From the NCBI RefSeq assembly GCF_000227135.1, contig NC_018259.1, positions 603,140-667,139 of the forward strand: a DNA stretch of 64,000 nucleotides. The letters are read 5' to 3'. This DNA comes from Leishmania donovani. Its lineage: Eukaryota; Euglenozoa; Kinetoplastea; Trypanosomatida; Trypanosomatidae. The notes below the pieces were generated by a model. It ran no database searches. It was not told where the DNA came from and saw only the letters and a list, made by a program, of their open reading frames with translations. Positions 1 through 9,283 of this stretch are shown here, piece by piece; the first letter of the stretch is position 1, and every line of letters starts with the position of its first letter. The translations under genes and the position numbers were made by a program.

Positions 1-2328
1 GGTCTCTCCAACGAGAAGTGTAGAGCCAGGCGGCGACCATGTCCCGTCCGCAGCGCCACTCATCGAGGGAGGCCTCAAGTCGCGTAGTTTTTCGTAGTAG
101 CAGAGGGGCGCCTGGGAATCGGAGACGAGAACGACTCCCTCACAGTCATTCGCGAATCGAATAACATCCAGTAGTTCCTGCACCGATATCTCGCACACAA
201 GGCACGGCCGCTTTGAAGGCAGAAAGGCTGGAGGGGAGGCCAGCTCAGGCAGCGGGACCGATGCGTGCTGCAGCACTGCTGCATGGTGCGTTGCGGCAAC
301 AGCATCCGAAGCAAGTGCAGAAAGCTCGGCAGGGTTGCGCTCCTCTGCGTGTTTGTGAAGTCGGCACTGGAGCGGCGATAGACAGTGACAGAGATGCTCC
401 GAAAGTGTCGAGACGACGCGCTGCTGCGATGGGGAGCACTCTCTCGGTGAGAAGCACACCACAGACGAGGATGGCGTCCCGCCGGAGGATGCCCCTCGGC
501 GAGACGGTGCCGCCATGCCAACAAAGGAAGAGGCAGTACTATATGCCTGAACGCACGTCGCCGCCGGGCCACTTGCCGGGCGCTCCAGCTCTTCTCTCTT
601 CGACGACGAAACCACCGACTCGGAGAGGAAGGGAACCAGGTTCGACAGGGCAGCGTGCGGCGGCGGCTTCGCCGCTCCGGGCGCCGTCACGGACGTTGCG
701 CGCTCACACGGATCGGCCACGTCGTCACCTAGCAAGGACGCAAAGAAGAGACGCTGGTGGACGTGGATAAAGGCCGTGTCATACCTTGAGTCCAGGGCAT
801 CGCCCTGAGTACGAGGTACCGACGGCAAGCTGCACCGCGTCTCTACTCGTCCGGTATCCCAGTCACACGGGACGCTGAGAGTTACCTTTACAACCGGATC
901 GCGGCCGGCCGTGGCCGTGCGTGTCCACTCCTTCCAAAACACCGCCGTCGCACTCTCCTCAAACACGCCCTCCACCTCCAGCGCTCGCCGCCACGACGAC
1001 AGATGGCTCCATAGCTCAATTTTTGCCTCGAGGGCTTCCGTGTCATCTGTGTCTGCTTCGGCGGGCGCAAAGAGCCGCCGCACCGCAGGCGTCTGTGCCG
1101 CAACAGCGATGCGCTCGTACTCGGTTATGTCCGCCCAGGCCAGCCCTGCGTAGGCGAAACACCAGTCCTGCGCTTGCGCCTGCGCGTCGTCATTGCCGCG
1201 GGCCTCTCGGCGTCGGTCAAGGGACTCAAAAGGGTTGGCAAACTGCGCGAAAAAGGCGAAAGAACGCGGGTCTGTCAGTGCAGCGTTCGCCGTGATGTCA
1301 AATGGAAAAACGAGCGGCACCACCTCAATCGTGCGGAAGTCGAACTCGGTGAAGGCAAACGACCGATTCAGCCAGTCCGGCGGGCCGTCCTTCACCCAGC
1401 TCGACACGCGACGCAAGTTTGGCTCTGCCCATGCCCAAAAGGCACGCGAGCGGCGCACGCGCCACCCCTCCACCTGACACATGGGATGGTCGAGGTAGAC
1501 AAAGAAGTCGCACTCTTCACAGTCGGCGATGGCGAGCTGGCCCTGTATTTGGCACATGTAGTGCATGGGGATACCGAAGGGCTGGTAGCCGGGCTTCGTG
1601 GAGTTGTACAGCGCTCTAAATGGGGATTTGATTTCCAGCAGCCGGACCTTGTGATGGGAAGGTGACCCCAACGGCGTCGAGAGCGTCCCATCAATGCTCG
1701 CATGGCTCTGCGTTAGAGCAATAGCAGATCTCCCATCCGTGGAGCAGCGAGTGCTGCCAGATTTGCAGCTGGTGCTTTCGTCGTCGTCGCAAGCAAGGGC
1801 ACCAGAGCTGTTCGACCTGCGGCTAGAGACCGCGGACAGTGGTGAACGTGGTCGCCGCTTGCTCTTGAACGGCACGTGCACAGAGCATCTGCTGCCTCGC
1901 CGCTGCCGCTCCATCATGCTGACACCGTTGCTGGCACCGCAGCCGCCGCTGCAGCTCTGGAAGCGGCGTGTCAGGGCCGACGCAGACAGCCCTGCTTGTT
2001 GCTCGATGGGCCGCTCGCCAACGTGGTGGTAGATTCGCCCGTCAGGTGAGCAGCCTAAGATGTGGTCGCTCGTCACAAAGAAACCGCCGTCGTAGACGCG
2101 GCAGCCGGTAAGAAGCTCATACAGCGCACGAGCCTTGGGCTCTGTGCGGGTGCCGTGTGCCGTAAAGGCGTTTCCCTTGAACTCGTGCTCAGTGCCCACA
2201 ATGTCGCGAAGGTAGCGCACATAGTCCGAGACGCGACCGCAGAAACCCAGCGCCATCCCAAACTGGGATGCCGACAGTCCGTGCGGATGCGCGTCTTTCC
2301 ACTTGAGCTTGTCTGGATGCTGTGCCAT
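1..2328 (-). CDS. YqaJ / lambda-exonuclease family nuclease (3' end outside window)
   Basis: The frame is open for 776 codons from the ATG at 2328 to the left edge, so the C-terminus is missing. The N-terminal third carries the YqaJ viral-recombinase fold. It has SASQFGMALGF (residues 19-29), GTRTEPKARALYE (59-71), the first metal-binding motif GCSPDGRI (92-99, Asp96), the second motif LEIKSPF (231-237, Glu232 and Lys234) and QIQGQ (260-264). These match the Asp, Glu and Lys of the lambda exonuclease active site. Family members resect double-stranded DNA 5' to 3' for strand annealing. About 120 Ser/Arg-rich residues sit between the SPDG and EIK motifs, which are normally close together. The rest of the protein (residues ~280-776) is not recognised. 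A trans-splice acceptor lies 32 nt upstream, and an out-of-frame ATG sits 7 nt before the chosen start. The family call is firm; the cellular role is unknown. Confidence 0.85.
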   Translation of the reverse strand, partial: MAQHPDKLKWKDAHPHGLSASQFGMALGFCGRVSDYVRYLRDIVGTEHEFKGNAFTAHGTRTEPKARALYELLTGCRVYDGGFFVTSDHILGCSPDGRIYHHVGERPIEQQAGLSASALTRRFQSCSGGCGASNGVSMMERQRRGSRCSVHVPFKSKRRPRSPLSAVSSRRSNSSGALACDDDESTSCKSGSTRCSTDGRSAIALTQSHASIDGTLSTPLGSPSHHKVRLLEIKSPFRALYNSTKPGYQPFGIPMHYMCQIQGQLAIADCEECDFFVYLDHPMCQVEGWRVRRSRAFWAWAEPNLRRVSSWVKDGPPDWLNRSFAFTEFDFRTIEVVPLVFPFDITANAALTDPRSFAFFAQFANPFESLDRRREARGNDDAQAQAQDWCFAYAGLAWADITEYERIAVAAQTPAVRRLFAPAEADTDDTEALEAKIELWSHLSSWRRALEVEGVFEESATAVFWKEWTRTATAGRDPVVKVTLSVPCDWDTGRVETRCSLPSVPRTQGDALDSRYDTAFIHVHQRLFFASLLGDDVADPCERATSVTAPGAAKPPPHAALSNLVPFLSESVVSSSKREELERPASGPAATCVQAYSTASSFVGMAAPSRRGASSGGTPSSSVVCFSPRECSPSQQRVVSTLSEHLCHCLSPLQCRLHKHAEERNPAELSALASDAVAATHHAAVLQHASVPLPELASPPAFLPSKRPCLVCEISVQELLDVIRFANDCEGVVLVSDSQAPLCYYEKLRDLRPPSMSGAADGTWSPPGSTLLVGET

Positions 2329-3719
2329 GATGCATCTCAGCGTTGCAACTTAGGATTTGTCTAGGTGCGATAAGGGCGAAAGAAAAACAAAACAGGCAGC
2401 GTCTATCCACAATCAACGAGGAGATGCATGTGCGCGATGTATGCGACCCTCTCGCTCACAACGCTCTAGAACTGTACACGATGCAGGCCGGCAAAACTGC
2501 AACACGGAACGAAAAAGAAAAAGCTCACCACACACAGAAGGTGGGGAAGGGGGGGGGGGCAAATCCTCACTATCGCCTGTTTGAGGAGCGTTCAAAAGAG
2601 TCTGCCAGCGATGCGAGGGATGGCGTTGGCGCACCACTCAAGCATCTACCTGCGGCTTGAATACAAGGGAATGAGGGGCAAAAACGAAATTCATAAATAC
2701 ATTTGTTTTTGATGTGTGTGTGTGTGCGTGCGTGCGTGAGTGGCGGAAACTATCTATCCCAAATACGTGCTCGAGTAATGGACGCGCTTTCGCGGGCGCT
2801 CCTAATCGGCGAGACTGTGGTGCAGCGGGGGGAGGAGGAACGAGGGACGAGGAACCCTGCCTGCCACCGATGCCGCTCCTATACGTCTGCCGGCTGGAAG
2901 CACGCCAGCAAGAATCATCGGTATTGAGCAGGACATGAAAAAGGGAAGAAGTTCGTGAAGGAATCGAGGAGAGAAGCGGCACAGGGATGCACAGGCAATG
3001 AAAGGCTGACAGAAAGCGTGTGTATATCTGTGTGTATCGGCATTGTCGATGAAGGAAAAGAACAACATAGCACGGTGCTGCTTCTCCACGGCTCGTCCGG
3101 CAAGCATCAATGACAGCGTTGTCCATGCTTCGAATGGCGCGCACCAAGCGCCTCGGCGTCGGCAAGCAGAAAGAGAAACCAAAACGCAACGAGAAGAACA
3201 TGAGCAACGTGCGCGAGCAGGGTACCCTTCCTTCTCTCAATGCCTCGCGTTGCATTCTCTTCGCCTTCTCACGCAATTTTACCTTTTTTCGATGATGATC
3301 GCCCGCCGAGGTCCGCACGACCGCTTCGGTACGTATAAACCTGACAAGCCCGTGCAAGCATGCAAACTTGCGGATGATCACGCACTCAACCTCAAGCGCG
3401 AGCAAGAAGACCTCAAAACAAGACACACGCAGCAGACTATGACGAAACAAGCATTTGAAAGAGAAAATCGCCACGAGTAAGGAATGGGTGAAACAGAGAG
3501 ACGTGTGCGGAAACAGCCGCGCCTCTGCTCACGCAAGGCGACGCCAGCCAAGCATGGCAACAGAGAAACACAAGCGTCCGAGGGTGGCATTCACGAGACA
3601 AGAAGCACTTCATTCGCAAAGCCCCAACTCTCTCTCTCTCCACTTCCTCGATTCACACAGACACTGGAGAAGCCGAGCAAACAAGAGTGGAAGTATAATA
3701 TCCTGTAAGGAATGACGGC
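2329..3719 (-). other. Spacer between membrane-protein gene and nuclease gene
   Basis: Transcribed spacer holding the 3' UTR of the gene ending at 3720 and the 5' UTR of the nuclease. It contains a G-run near 2550, a TG/CGTG tract at 2713-2738 and purine-rich blocks. No gene is supported. Confidence 0.6.
2361..2400 (-). promoter_or_regulatory. Spliced-leader trans-splice acceptor of the YqaJ nuclease gene
   Basis: On the minus strand a T-rich pyrimidine tract (about 2400 to 2371) is followed by CACCTAG, with the AG at 2362-2361. This predicts a 5' UTR of 32 nt starting at 2360. This is inferred from pattern only. Confidence 0.6.
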
Positions 3720-5483
3720 TTACAGTACGTGAACCTCTGAAAACCGCTCACAGCTGCTATGTTCTTCACGCGCCACGCAGCCAAGAAGAGCCTGCCTCGC
3801 AGCGCAGCCAAAAATGTTCGCGGCGAGCGAGGTGAGTGGCGAAGCCGCTGGCGTGCTAGTGCCTGATCCGTCGATGGCCGCGAGCGCGCCGTCCGCCGCG
3901 GCACTTGCAGTGTCTACGGTAATCGTGGGAAAGACCGCCACGTTGGCAGCAGGCTGGTTGTGCTTTTTCTGTAGCTCCACACGGAACAGCTGCCACAGGG
4001 CCCCGAAGCACCGCTTCGACCCTAGGGGCAGAATGGAGATGTGATACTGTGCCTCCATATCCGGCGAACGCAGTGCGCGCTGCAGCACCTGCAACGGGGT
4101 CCACCTGTAGTCCTCATACCACCTTTCGTAGTCAATGAGTTCCTGCTCAAGCAACAATCTGCGAAGCCGCGCCGGCTCACCGTTGGCGGCGTTGCCTTTG
4201 CCGACGTTGTCGCTCTCGGAGAGCCACGGCAACGCAATGAAAGAGGCGACGGTAGCCTGCGCCAGGAGTGTACGCAATGCCACATCGAACTCCGCTGACG
4301 TTCGAGCACCTCGAAGGGCAACATGAGGGAAGAGGAGGATCTGGTAGCTGACGCGCAGCTCTTGTGCTGCTATGCTAGCGTAGTAGCTAGAATTGAGGCT
4401 ATACCTCGGAACGCACAGATACACATGAGGAGGCGGCCACACCTGCGTGGCTGCTTCGGCCTTCGTCTGTGAGGTGATTCCCTCAGAGATGTCCCCACCG
4501 ACACCGACTTTTTCTGCGGTCGCCGTTCGAACGTCTGTCTGCATGGCCGGCTGCTGCGAGGCTTCAGCAACCCCCTCAGCGGCGGGGTTCGCTAGCACCC
4601 GTTCCACCTTGGTTGCCACCCTCTCTGCGTATGCCTGACGTTTTGCTGCGAGGTCTTCCGACCCGAAGCCGTACGGGTCCTTGGGACCATGCCGGTAGCG
4701 TTGATCTTGGGGGCGCCATCCATACTGCTGCTCTACAGGCGCGCTTGCCACGACGCTGAACACGTATGTGGTGGGCAAAAAGTGTGCCAGCGACGTTGTA
4801 ATGTATCCTTCGTGGCTTTCAACAACGTCAATGACAACCTTGCGCGGGTTATGCGTGGCTGCGCTGCCGATCACTGACGCGGTCGTATTGATGGCCGAGG
4901 TCTTGAGCACATTTGCCTCCAACTCGTCCAAATCCGGCTTGAGGCTGCGATAGAGAAGGTGCCACATGAAAAACATTGCAGGGCGCTCGTCCTCGCCCCA
5001 CGGCATCAGATATGGCACAGCTATGCGGGTGCGGAGCTTCGCAAGCCTGGCGCGATCTTCCGAGGAAAGGGTCGTGACGGTGAATGCATCGGGGTCGGAA
5101 GCCGGAATGTTCGCATCCAAAACGCCGCGCTTCGCGTTCGGGAGCGGGAGATGTGCCACGTTGAACCCGACAACAGCGCAGAAGACGCCAAACGCAAACA
5201 GGACAAGAAGCTTCGCGTATATCTCCTTCTTTGGTGGCCTCCGAGAGCGGAACATGTGCAGAACGTCCATCTTGCCGGTGAGCGTGGCTGTTTTGTCCAC
5301 GTATATCTCGTGCGAATCGGTATAATGCGGTGCCGAGTTGTGCGGACGTCTGTTGGCGATGTGTGCGCTATGTCGGCGTTCTGCGCGTGCGATGCTGGAG
5401 TCTGCTTCCCCAAAGGCCCAAGCCGGGGAGTGCTGGCGTTGATTCAGTGCGTCCTTTTCCTTGACCCACAGTGCCGTGTGCAT
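3720..5483 (-). CDS. Conserved single-pass membrane protein, possible Rossmann-like lumenal domain
   Basis: I do not recognise this 587-codon gene by family. The first ATG after the nearest plausible splice acceptor (around 5505) is at 5483. A second in-frame ATG at 5270 (MDVLHMFRSRRPPKK) would give 516 residues and could be the true start. Just after that methionine a basic stretch precedes one hydrophobic segment, LLVLFAFGVFCAVVGFNVA (residues 92-110 of the long form). This is the layout of a type II membrane protein. Further on, KVVIDVVESHEGYIT resembles the first strand and glycine turn of a Rossmann or methyltransferase-like fold, and PHVYLCVPRY and SFIALPWLSE look like later strands. 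The latter assignment is weak. No catalytic motif is certain. Confidence 0.8.
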   Translation of the reverse strand: MHTALWVKEKDALNQRQHSPAWAFGEADSSIARAERRHSAHIANRRPHNSAPHYTDSHEIYVDKTATLTGKMDVLHMFRSRRPPKKEIYAKLLVLFAFGVFCAVVGFNVAHLPLPNAKRGVLDANIPASDPDAFTVTTLSSEDRARLAKLRTRIAVPYLMPWGEDERPAMFFMWHLLYRSLKPDLDELEANVLKTSAINTTASVIGSAATHNPRKVVIDVVESHEGYITTSLAHFLPTTYVFSVVASAPVEQQYGWRPQDQRYRHGPKDPYGFGSEDLAAKRQAYAERVATKVERVLANPAAEGVAEASQQPAMQTDVRTATAEKVGVGGDISEGITSQTKAEAATQVWPPPHVYLCVPRYSLNSSYYASIAAQELRVSYQILLFPHVALRGARTSAEFDVALRTLLAQATVASFIALPWLSESDNVGKGNAANGEPARLRRLLLEQELIDYERWYEDYRWTPLQVLQRALRSPDMEAQYHISILPLGSKRCFGALWQLFRVELQKKHNQPAANVAVFPTITVDTASAAADGALAAIDGSGTSTPAASPLTSLAANIFGCAARQALLGCVAREEHSSCERFSEVHVL

Positions 5484-6169
5484 ACCCGAACAGCACGATA
5501 CAGCTCACATAAGGTAAAAGAACTTCACAACGGGAAAGTTAGAGGGGCGGAGAAGGACATGGTAGGCAAGTGCAGGTGTGAGGGAAGACGGGCAGGGGAC
5601 GCCGGCAGTCCTTCAGCTAAGGCAAGGCAAGCACACCAACAACAAAAAGGCATTGATCATGCGCCTTCGATGGGTTGCACACTTCCAAGCTGCGCCATTG
5701 CAGTGCGAAACGGCAACGAAAAAAAAAAACGACTTTAGAGAGCGAAAACTCACCCGGGAGCAGGTAGGTCGCTAGGGGAAGGCAAGGGGTGTCAAGCGGA
5801 GATGCCCGTGCACGCAGAACATCTCCGCAAAAGACCCACGCCGCATGTGTTTGCTCTTTCCCACACAGCAGAGGAGGGAGGGAATCGCGGTAGAAGGCAG
5901 GAGAAGGGCAGCGTGTAAGTATCCGAATGCGCGCACGAAAAAAAGAATAAATATGATAAAACGCAAGGAGACGACAAGCGAGAGAGACACACATATCGCA
6001 CCGCTGTGCACTCCAGGACTTTGCCCAAACGACGGGGAGAGAGAGAGCTCTGAAGGGTGCCCTTGTGGGGGTCGAAACCCAGCAAGTACACGCAAAACAT
6101 CACATAATGCGGCCGCATCTTCTCGATACCCCCTGCCCCTCCCCTACCTAAAAAAAAAGGAAGTGCCCG
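5484..6169 (-). other. Spacer 3' of the Nudix gene
   Basis: Low-complexity transcribed spacer with A-runs (about 5719-5730 and 6149-6158) and a GA tract near 6040. No gene or RNA is recognised. Confidence 0.6.
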
Positions 6170-6346
6170 CTAAACTGCTGTTTGCGCATGGCTGATCAGG
6201 TTCGTGGAACCAGTGATGGGGTAGCCACGCGACTCCAGAAGCGGCACGGCAGCAGCAGCCACAGCATGGCACACAGAACCCATCCCTGCCCTCTTCCTAG
6301 GAGGCGCCTTCTGTACCAAGTTTGCCAACGATCCCCATGCGGCCGA
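6170..6346 (-). other. In-frame continuation of the Nudix reading frame beyond a UGA stop
   Basis: After the TGA at 6349-6347 the same frame stays open for 58 codons to a TAG at 6172-6170. Aligned to the tandem paralogue ending at 8194 with no gaps, this segment keeps WG, APP, a lysine, a methionine, HAVAAAAVPLL against PAVAAAALPLL, and a YP pair. The paralogue has Lys (AAG) where this gene has TGA. The continuation therefore looks like the ancestral C-terminus, now either untranslated or reached only by readthrough. Confidence 0.7.
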
Positions 6347-7132
6347 TCAAAACTCTGTCCGAACGCCGCGCTTCGATCCAAGAGTGCCCACGTGTCGTGA
6401 ATTCTCGCTTTTCAGTAGGTAGAGAAGGGGGTACAGCTCTTGGCCGTTGATGCCCAGTTTCTGCCACGCCTTGCGCTTGTAGCGAAATTCCTTGCGGCGT
6501 TCAGACACGATTTCGTTCTTTTCGATTCTAAAGACTTCCTCTTCGCCGTGCTCTCCCAACACGGCGGCAGACGGGTGTGCCTCGCACAAAAATGTGGCGT
6601 CCTTCTCAAGATCGAGTCCGAGCTCTTCCCACGTCTCACGCTGCGCCGTTTCCTGCGGCGACTCGTCGCCCTCACTGCCGCCTTGCACCGTTTGGCGGAA
6701 GTTCACCTTGCTCGTCCTGGCAGGCTGGCAAAGAAGAAATTGAGTGCTCTCATTCACGAAAAATGCCTGAACACTGCGACGATAAGCAAAGCCGTCTTGG
6801 CCGCGAGCAATCACCATTTTCGCCTCCCTCTCGGATAGCCGGGCGTGCTCATTTGCGAGTTTGACCGTCTCCACCTTCTTTGATGTCGCTCTGCCGTCGT
6901 CCTTCTTCCCTTCAGATGGGGAGCCGCCATCAGCGATCGCAGAAGCTCTACGGTGCTCTGTCGAAGGGGCGGGGATCGCAGTCTTCCCCCTCCTGCTCTG
7001 TTGAGAGTTCTGCGGATGTGGGTGAGAGGAGCGCTTCCTGTGCGCTGAGGACGGTGCGGCTGGGAAAACTGGAGGTGAAGACCCATCAGCCGCGGGACCC
7101 TCGTGAGACGCCGGCGAAGATGGTACATTCAT
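6347..7132 (-). CDS. RppH-like Nudix hydrolase, C-terminus cut by in-frame UGA
   Basis: A 261-residue protein starting at the ATG at 7132, 19 nt after a strong splice acceptor. Residues 1-100 are disordered and Ser/Pro/His-rich. The Nudix domain follows. YRRSVQAFFVNE begins the fold, then a full Nudix box at residues 151-173 (GGSEGDESPQ...RETWEELGL) supplies the metal-binding glutamates. A later FRYKRKAWQ...GQELYPLLYLL block resembles the region of RppH and Ap4A hydrolases that binds the substrate. Such enzymes cleave diphosphate bonds in capped or triphosphorylated RNA or in dinucleoside polyphosphates; the substrate here is not determinable. The gene is a tandem paralogue of the one at 8194-8928. 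Its frame stops at TGA about 55 residues before the position where the paralogue ends. Confidence 0.85.
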   Translation of the reverse strand: MNVPSSPASHEGPAADGSSPPVFPAAPSSAHRKRSSHPHPQNSQQSRRGKTAIPAPSTEHRRASAIADGGSPSEGKKDDGRATSKKVETVKLANEHARLSEREAKMVIARGQDGFAYRRSVQAFFVNESTQFLLCQPARTSKVNFRQTVQGGSEGDESPQETAQRETWEELGLDLEKDATFLCEAHPSAAVLGEHGEEEVFRIEKNEIVSERRKEFRYKRKAWQKLGINGQELYPLLYLLKSENSRHVGTLGSKRGVRTEF

Positions 7133-8193
7133 GTTCGACTTGTGTGGGGTCCTGAAAAAGTTGTGAGGACAGAACAGAAGGGAGAAAACACAAACAAGGG
7201 CGCAAGGGTGTTTCCACGAGAAACAGTAGGGGCAGCACAGAGTCGAATACACAGAGGAAACAAAAACGAAAAAATAGCCAGCACACGCGAGCAAAGACAG
7301 CTGCAGAGAAGCCAAAGAGATACGTGGCAAGCGTGCCGCTACAACAGCACTCACAAGCGATATATATATATATATGTTCCTGCTGGCTGCGCTAGAGCCA
7401 GGGAGAGGCGCACACAAGAAAAAAGACCCGCTAAACGAGGAACAAGGCGACAAGTGGCGCAAGACGCCAGTGGAGGATGCAAGACATATTCGACCGAGAG
7501 CCGTTCGCAAGATCAACCCTGTTCACCCCTCTGCAGTGGCAAAACAAAAATAGACTGCAAAAAAAAAGTTGCCACAGGTGAAGCGACGGAGGCACGCGCG
7601 TGTAATCCTTGCTCCTGTGAGAGCTGAGATGCACAGCACACGCAAAGAGAGAGAGACAAGCACAAGTCTTGAGAAACCACCCTAGATGCAGCCATATACA
7701 AACAAGGAAGAGTCCCCACACTTGTCTGTCTGTGGGTACGCGGTGATGTTCTGGAGCGTCGCGACTATGAGGGTTGCGGAACGTGTCTGGTACACAGTTG
7801 ATGTATTGTGCGTGTCGGTGCTCATTTTGAGCACTCGACGTTACATGGATAGACTCGAAGGACGGGGAAAGAGAAGCATGGTGTATGTAAGGTGCATACC
7901 TCAAGGTTGGGGGGAGTACAACGTGCTCCATAGGTCGAGCGCCGAGTATCTACTATGCCCACCGCCACCCTACAGGACATTGCCGCGTATGCTTGGGGAG
8001 AGTAGAAATGACGCACCCAAGTAGTGAGAGAGCACACACGCTCTCACGTTTGCGGTCTCCGCTATGAGCGAACAGCCGCCCTCCCCTCCACTCAACCACC
8101 ACCACCAAAGAAAAAGTAAAGGGGGCTGAAATCGGGCCTTTTTGTCAAGTTAGCCATGTGGTTGCCTTTCGCGGCAGCATCTACAAACAAACG
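7133..8193 (-). other. Spacer between the two Nudix genes
   Basis: Transcribed spacer with an AT dinucleotide tract (7360-7375) and purine-rich blocks. A more complex stretch lies at about 7690-8030. No coding region is supported. Confidence 0.55.
7152..7195 (-). promoter_or_regulatory. Spliced-leader acceptor of the UGA-interrupted Nudix gene
   Basis: On the minus strand TTTTCTCCCTTCTGTTCTG and then CTCACAACTTTTTCAG end at an AG at 7153-7152. This predicts a 19-nt 5' UTR, which fixes the start at 7132 and excludes the longer upstream open frame. Confidence 0.75.
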
Positions 8194-8928
8194 CTACGAT
8201 ACGTATGCGGCGATGCCGTCCAGCGGGTATCTCCAGCATTGCAGAAGCGGCAGAGCCGCTGCCGCCACAGCGGGGCAAATCACTGACATGACCTGCTTCT
8301 TCACGGGCGGCGCCTGATCCTCCAGGACACAGAGAGGTCCCCAGTACAGCAGCTTGAACTCTTGGCGCACCCCACGCTTCCTCGCCTGCACGTCGAGTTG
8401 GCTGATGTGATCCCGCGGCAGAAAAAACAGAAACGGGTACATTTCCTGACCATGGATACCCTTGTTGCGCCACTGCTTTGTGCGGTATCGAAATGTTGCC
8501 CGGTACTCAGAGACGATCTCCCCGCTGCTGTTCAGCACGCCGTTGTTATCCTGCGGCACGGCCAGTATTCCTGCCGAGTCACAGCTGCCTGAAAGAGAGG
8601 TGGGGGGCGGAAGCACCTCCAACAGGAAGGTCGCGTCCTTGGCCAGGTCAAGTCCGATCTCCTCCCATGCCTCGTTGGCCGCCGTCTGCATCGGCGTCTC
8701 GCCCTCCACACTCCCGCCCTGCACGGTTTGTCGGTAATACCTGTTCGACTCACCGACGGGGCAACCGATGAGAAATTGGCCATCCTCGTTCACGAAGAAG
8801 AGCTGCACGCTGCGGCGGTATGCCAGGGAGTCCGCCGCACGAATGATGACATTCTTCTCGGTAGACTCGTCCGCGTTGCCGCGAGTCCGCCTTGCCTTAC
8901 TGTCCTGCAAAAGCATCGGCGCGAACAT
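8194..8928 (-). CDS. RppH-like Nudix hydrolase, intact tandem paralogue
   Basis: A 244-residue protein from the ATG at 8928 (MFAPMLLQDSK). The frame is open 51 codons further upstream, but without an earlier ATG close to a convincing acceptor. The domain starts at AYRRSVQLFFVNEDGQFLIG. The Nudix box lies at residues 71-93 (GGSVEGETPM...NEAWEEIGL). It keeps the EE pair and both glycines but has Asn where the motif normally has Arg in REUxEE. FRYRTKQW...GQEMYPFLFFL parallels the other copy and RppH-type enzymes. The C-terminal ~55 residues (from KRGVRQEF to the stop) are the reference for judging the truncation of the neighbour. Function is likely hydrolysis of an RNA 5' end or a dinucleoside polyphosphate; activity may be altered by the Asn. 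Confidence 0.85.
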   Translation of the reverse strand: MFAPMLLQDSKARRTRGNADESTEKNVIIRAADSLAYRRSVQLFFVNEDGQFLIGCPVGESNRYYRQTVQGGSVEGETPMQTAANEAWEEIGLDLAKDATFLLEVLPPPTSLSGSCDSAGILAVPQDNNGVLNSSGEIVSEYRATFRYRTKQWRNKGIHGQEMYPFLFFLPRDHISQLDVQARKRGVRQEFKLLYWGPLCVLEDQAPPVKKQVMSVICPAVAAAALPLLQCWRYPLDGIAAYVS

Positions 8929-9257
8929 ATCAGCGCGGGCACCGGCGATGAGATGTGGTGATGAGCTTAACCTGGTGCAGCGACCTACAACGCCGCCCAG
9001 TGCGAGATGGCCACAGAAACGAGCGTTGCAGAAACGAAAAAAATTTGCCACTAAAAAATATGTAGCAGGCGTCAAACACACACAGACTCACTTGACCGGG
9101 GGAGAGGAAAGGAAGCCGACACACTGTCGATGACGGGCATCCGTCACAGACACGAAGAAGGCAGATTTGTGAACGACTCTCGCAGACGATCTCGAACCCG
9201 CGCCGACGCTTTAGGGGACGAACGGAGAGGTGGTGCCCCGTTTTAGTGCTGCACCCA

Positions 9258-9283
9258 CCCCTCCCTCCCTCCCTCCCTCCCTC
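9258..9283. repeat. CCCT simple repeat
   Basis: Six or more CCCT units in a row on the plus strand, inside the spacer. Confidence 0.9.

Noticed and set aside
213..770. 185-codon plus-strand frame
   Set aside because: Antisense shadow of the nuclease gene, whose minus-strand frame has clear catalytic motifs and stays open to the window edge.
2638..3474. 278-codon open frame on the minus strand
   Set aside because: Cys/Leu/Arg/Ser-rich with a His-Thr repeat from the TG microsatellite; no fold-like pattern. It lies where the 3' UTR of the upstream gene is expected.
4959..5738. 259-codon plus-strand frame
   Set aside because: Mostly antisense to the membrane-protein gene; all other genes are on the minus strand and the translation shows no domain.
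6347..6349. Selenocysteine at the Nudix UGA
   Set aside because: The paralogue has Lys, not Cys, at this position, and no SECIS-like hairpin was recognised by eye; readthrough or mutation is likelier.
7880..8010. Weak resemblance to the SIDER-like repeat (GGGTGGCGG, CTATGGAG)
   Set aside because: Only short scattered matches; the longer ordered blocks shared by the two accepted copies are missing.
9181..9230. GGTTCGA on the minus strand, tRNA T-loop-like
   Set aside because: Flanks do not form a T-stem, acceptor stem or anticodon arm; no tRNA was found anywhere in the window.
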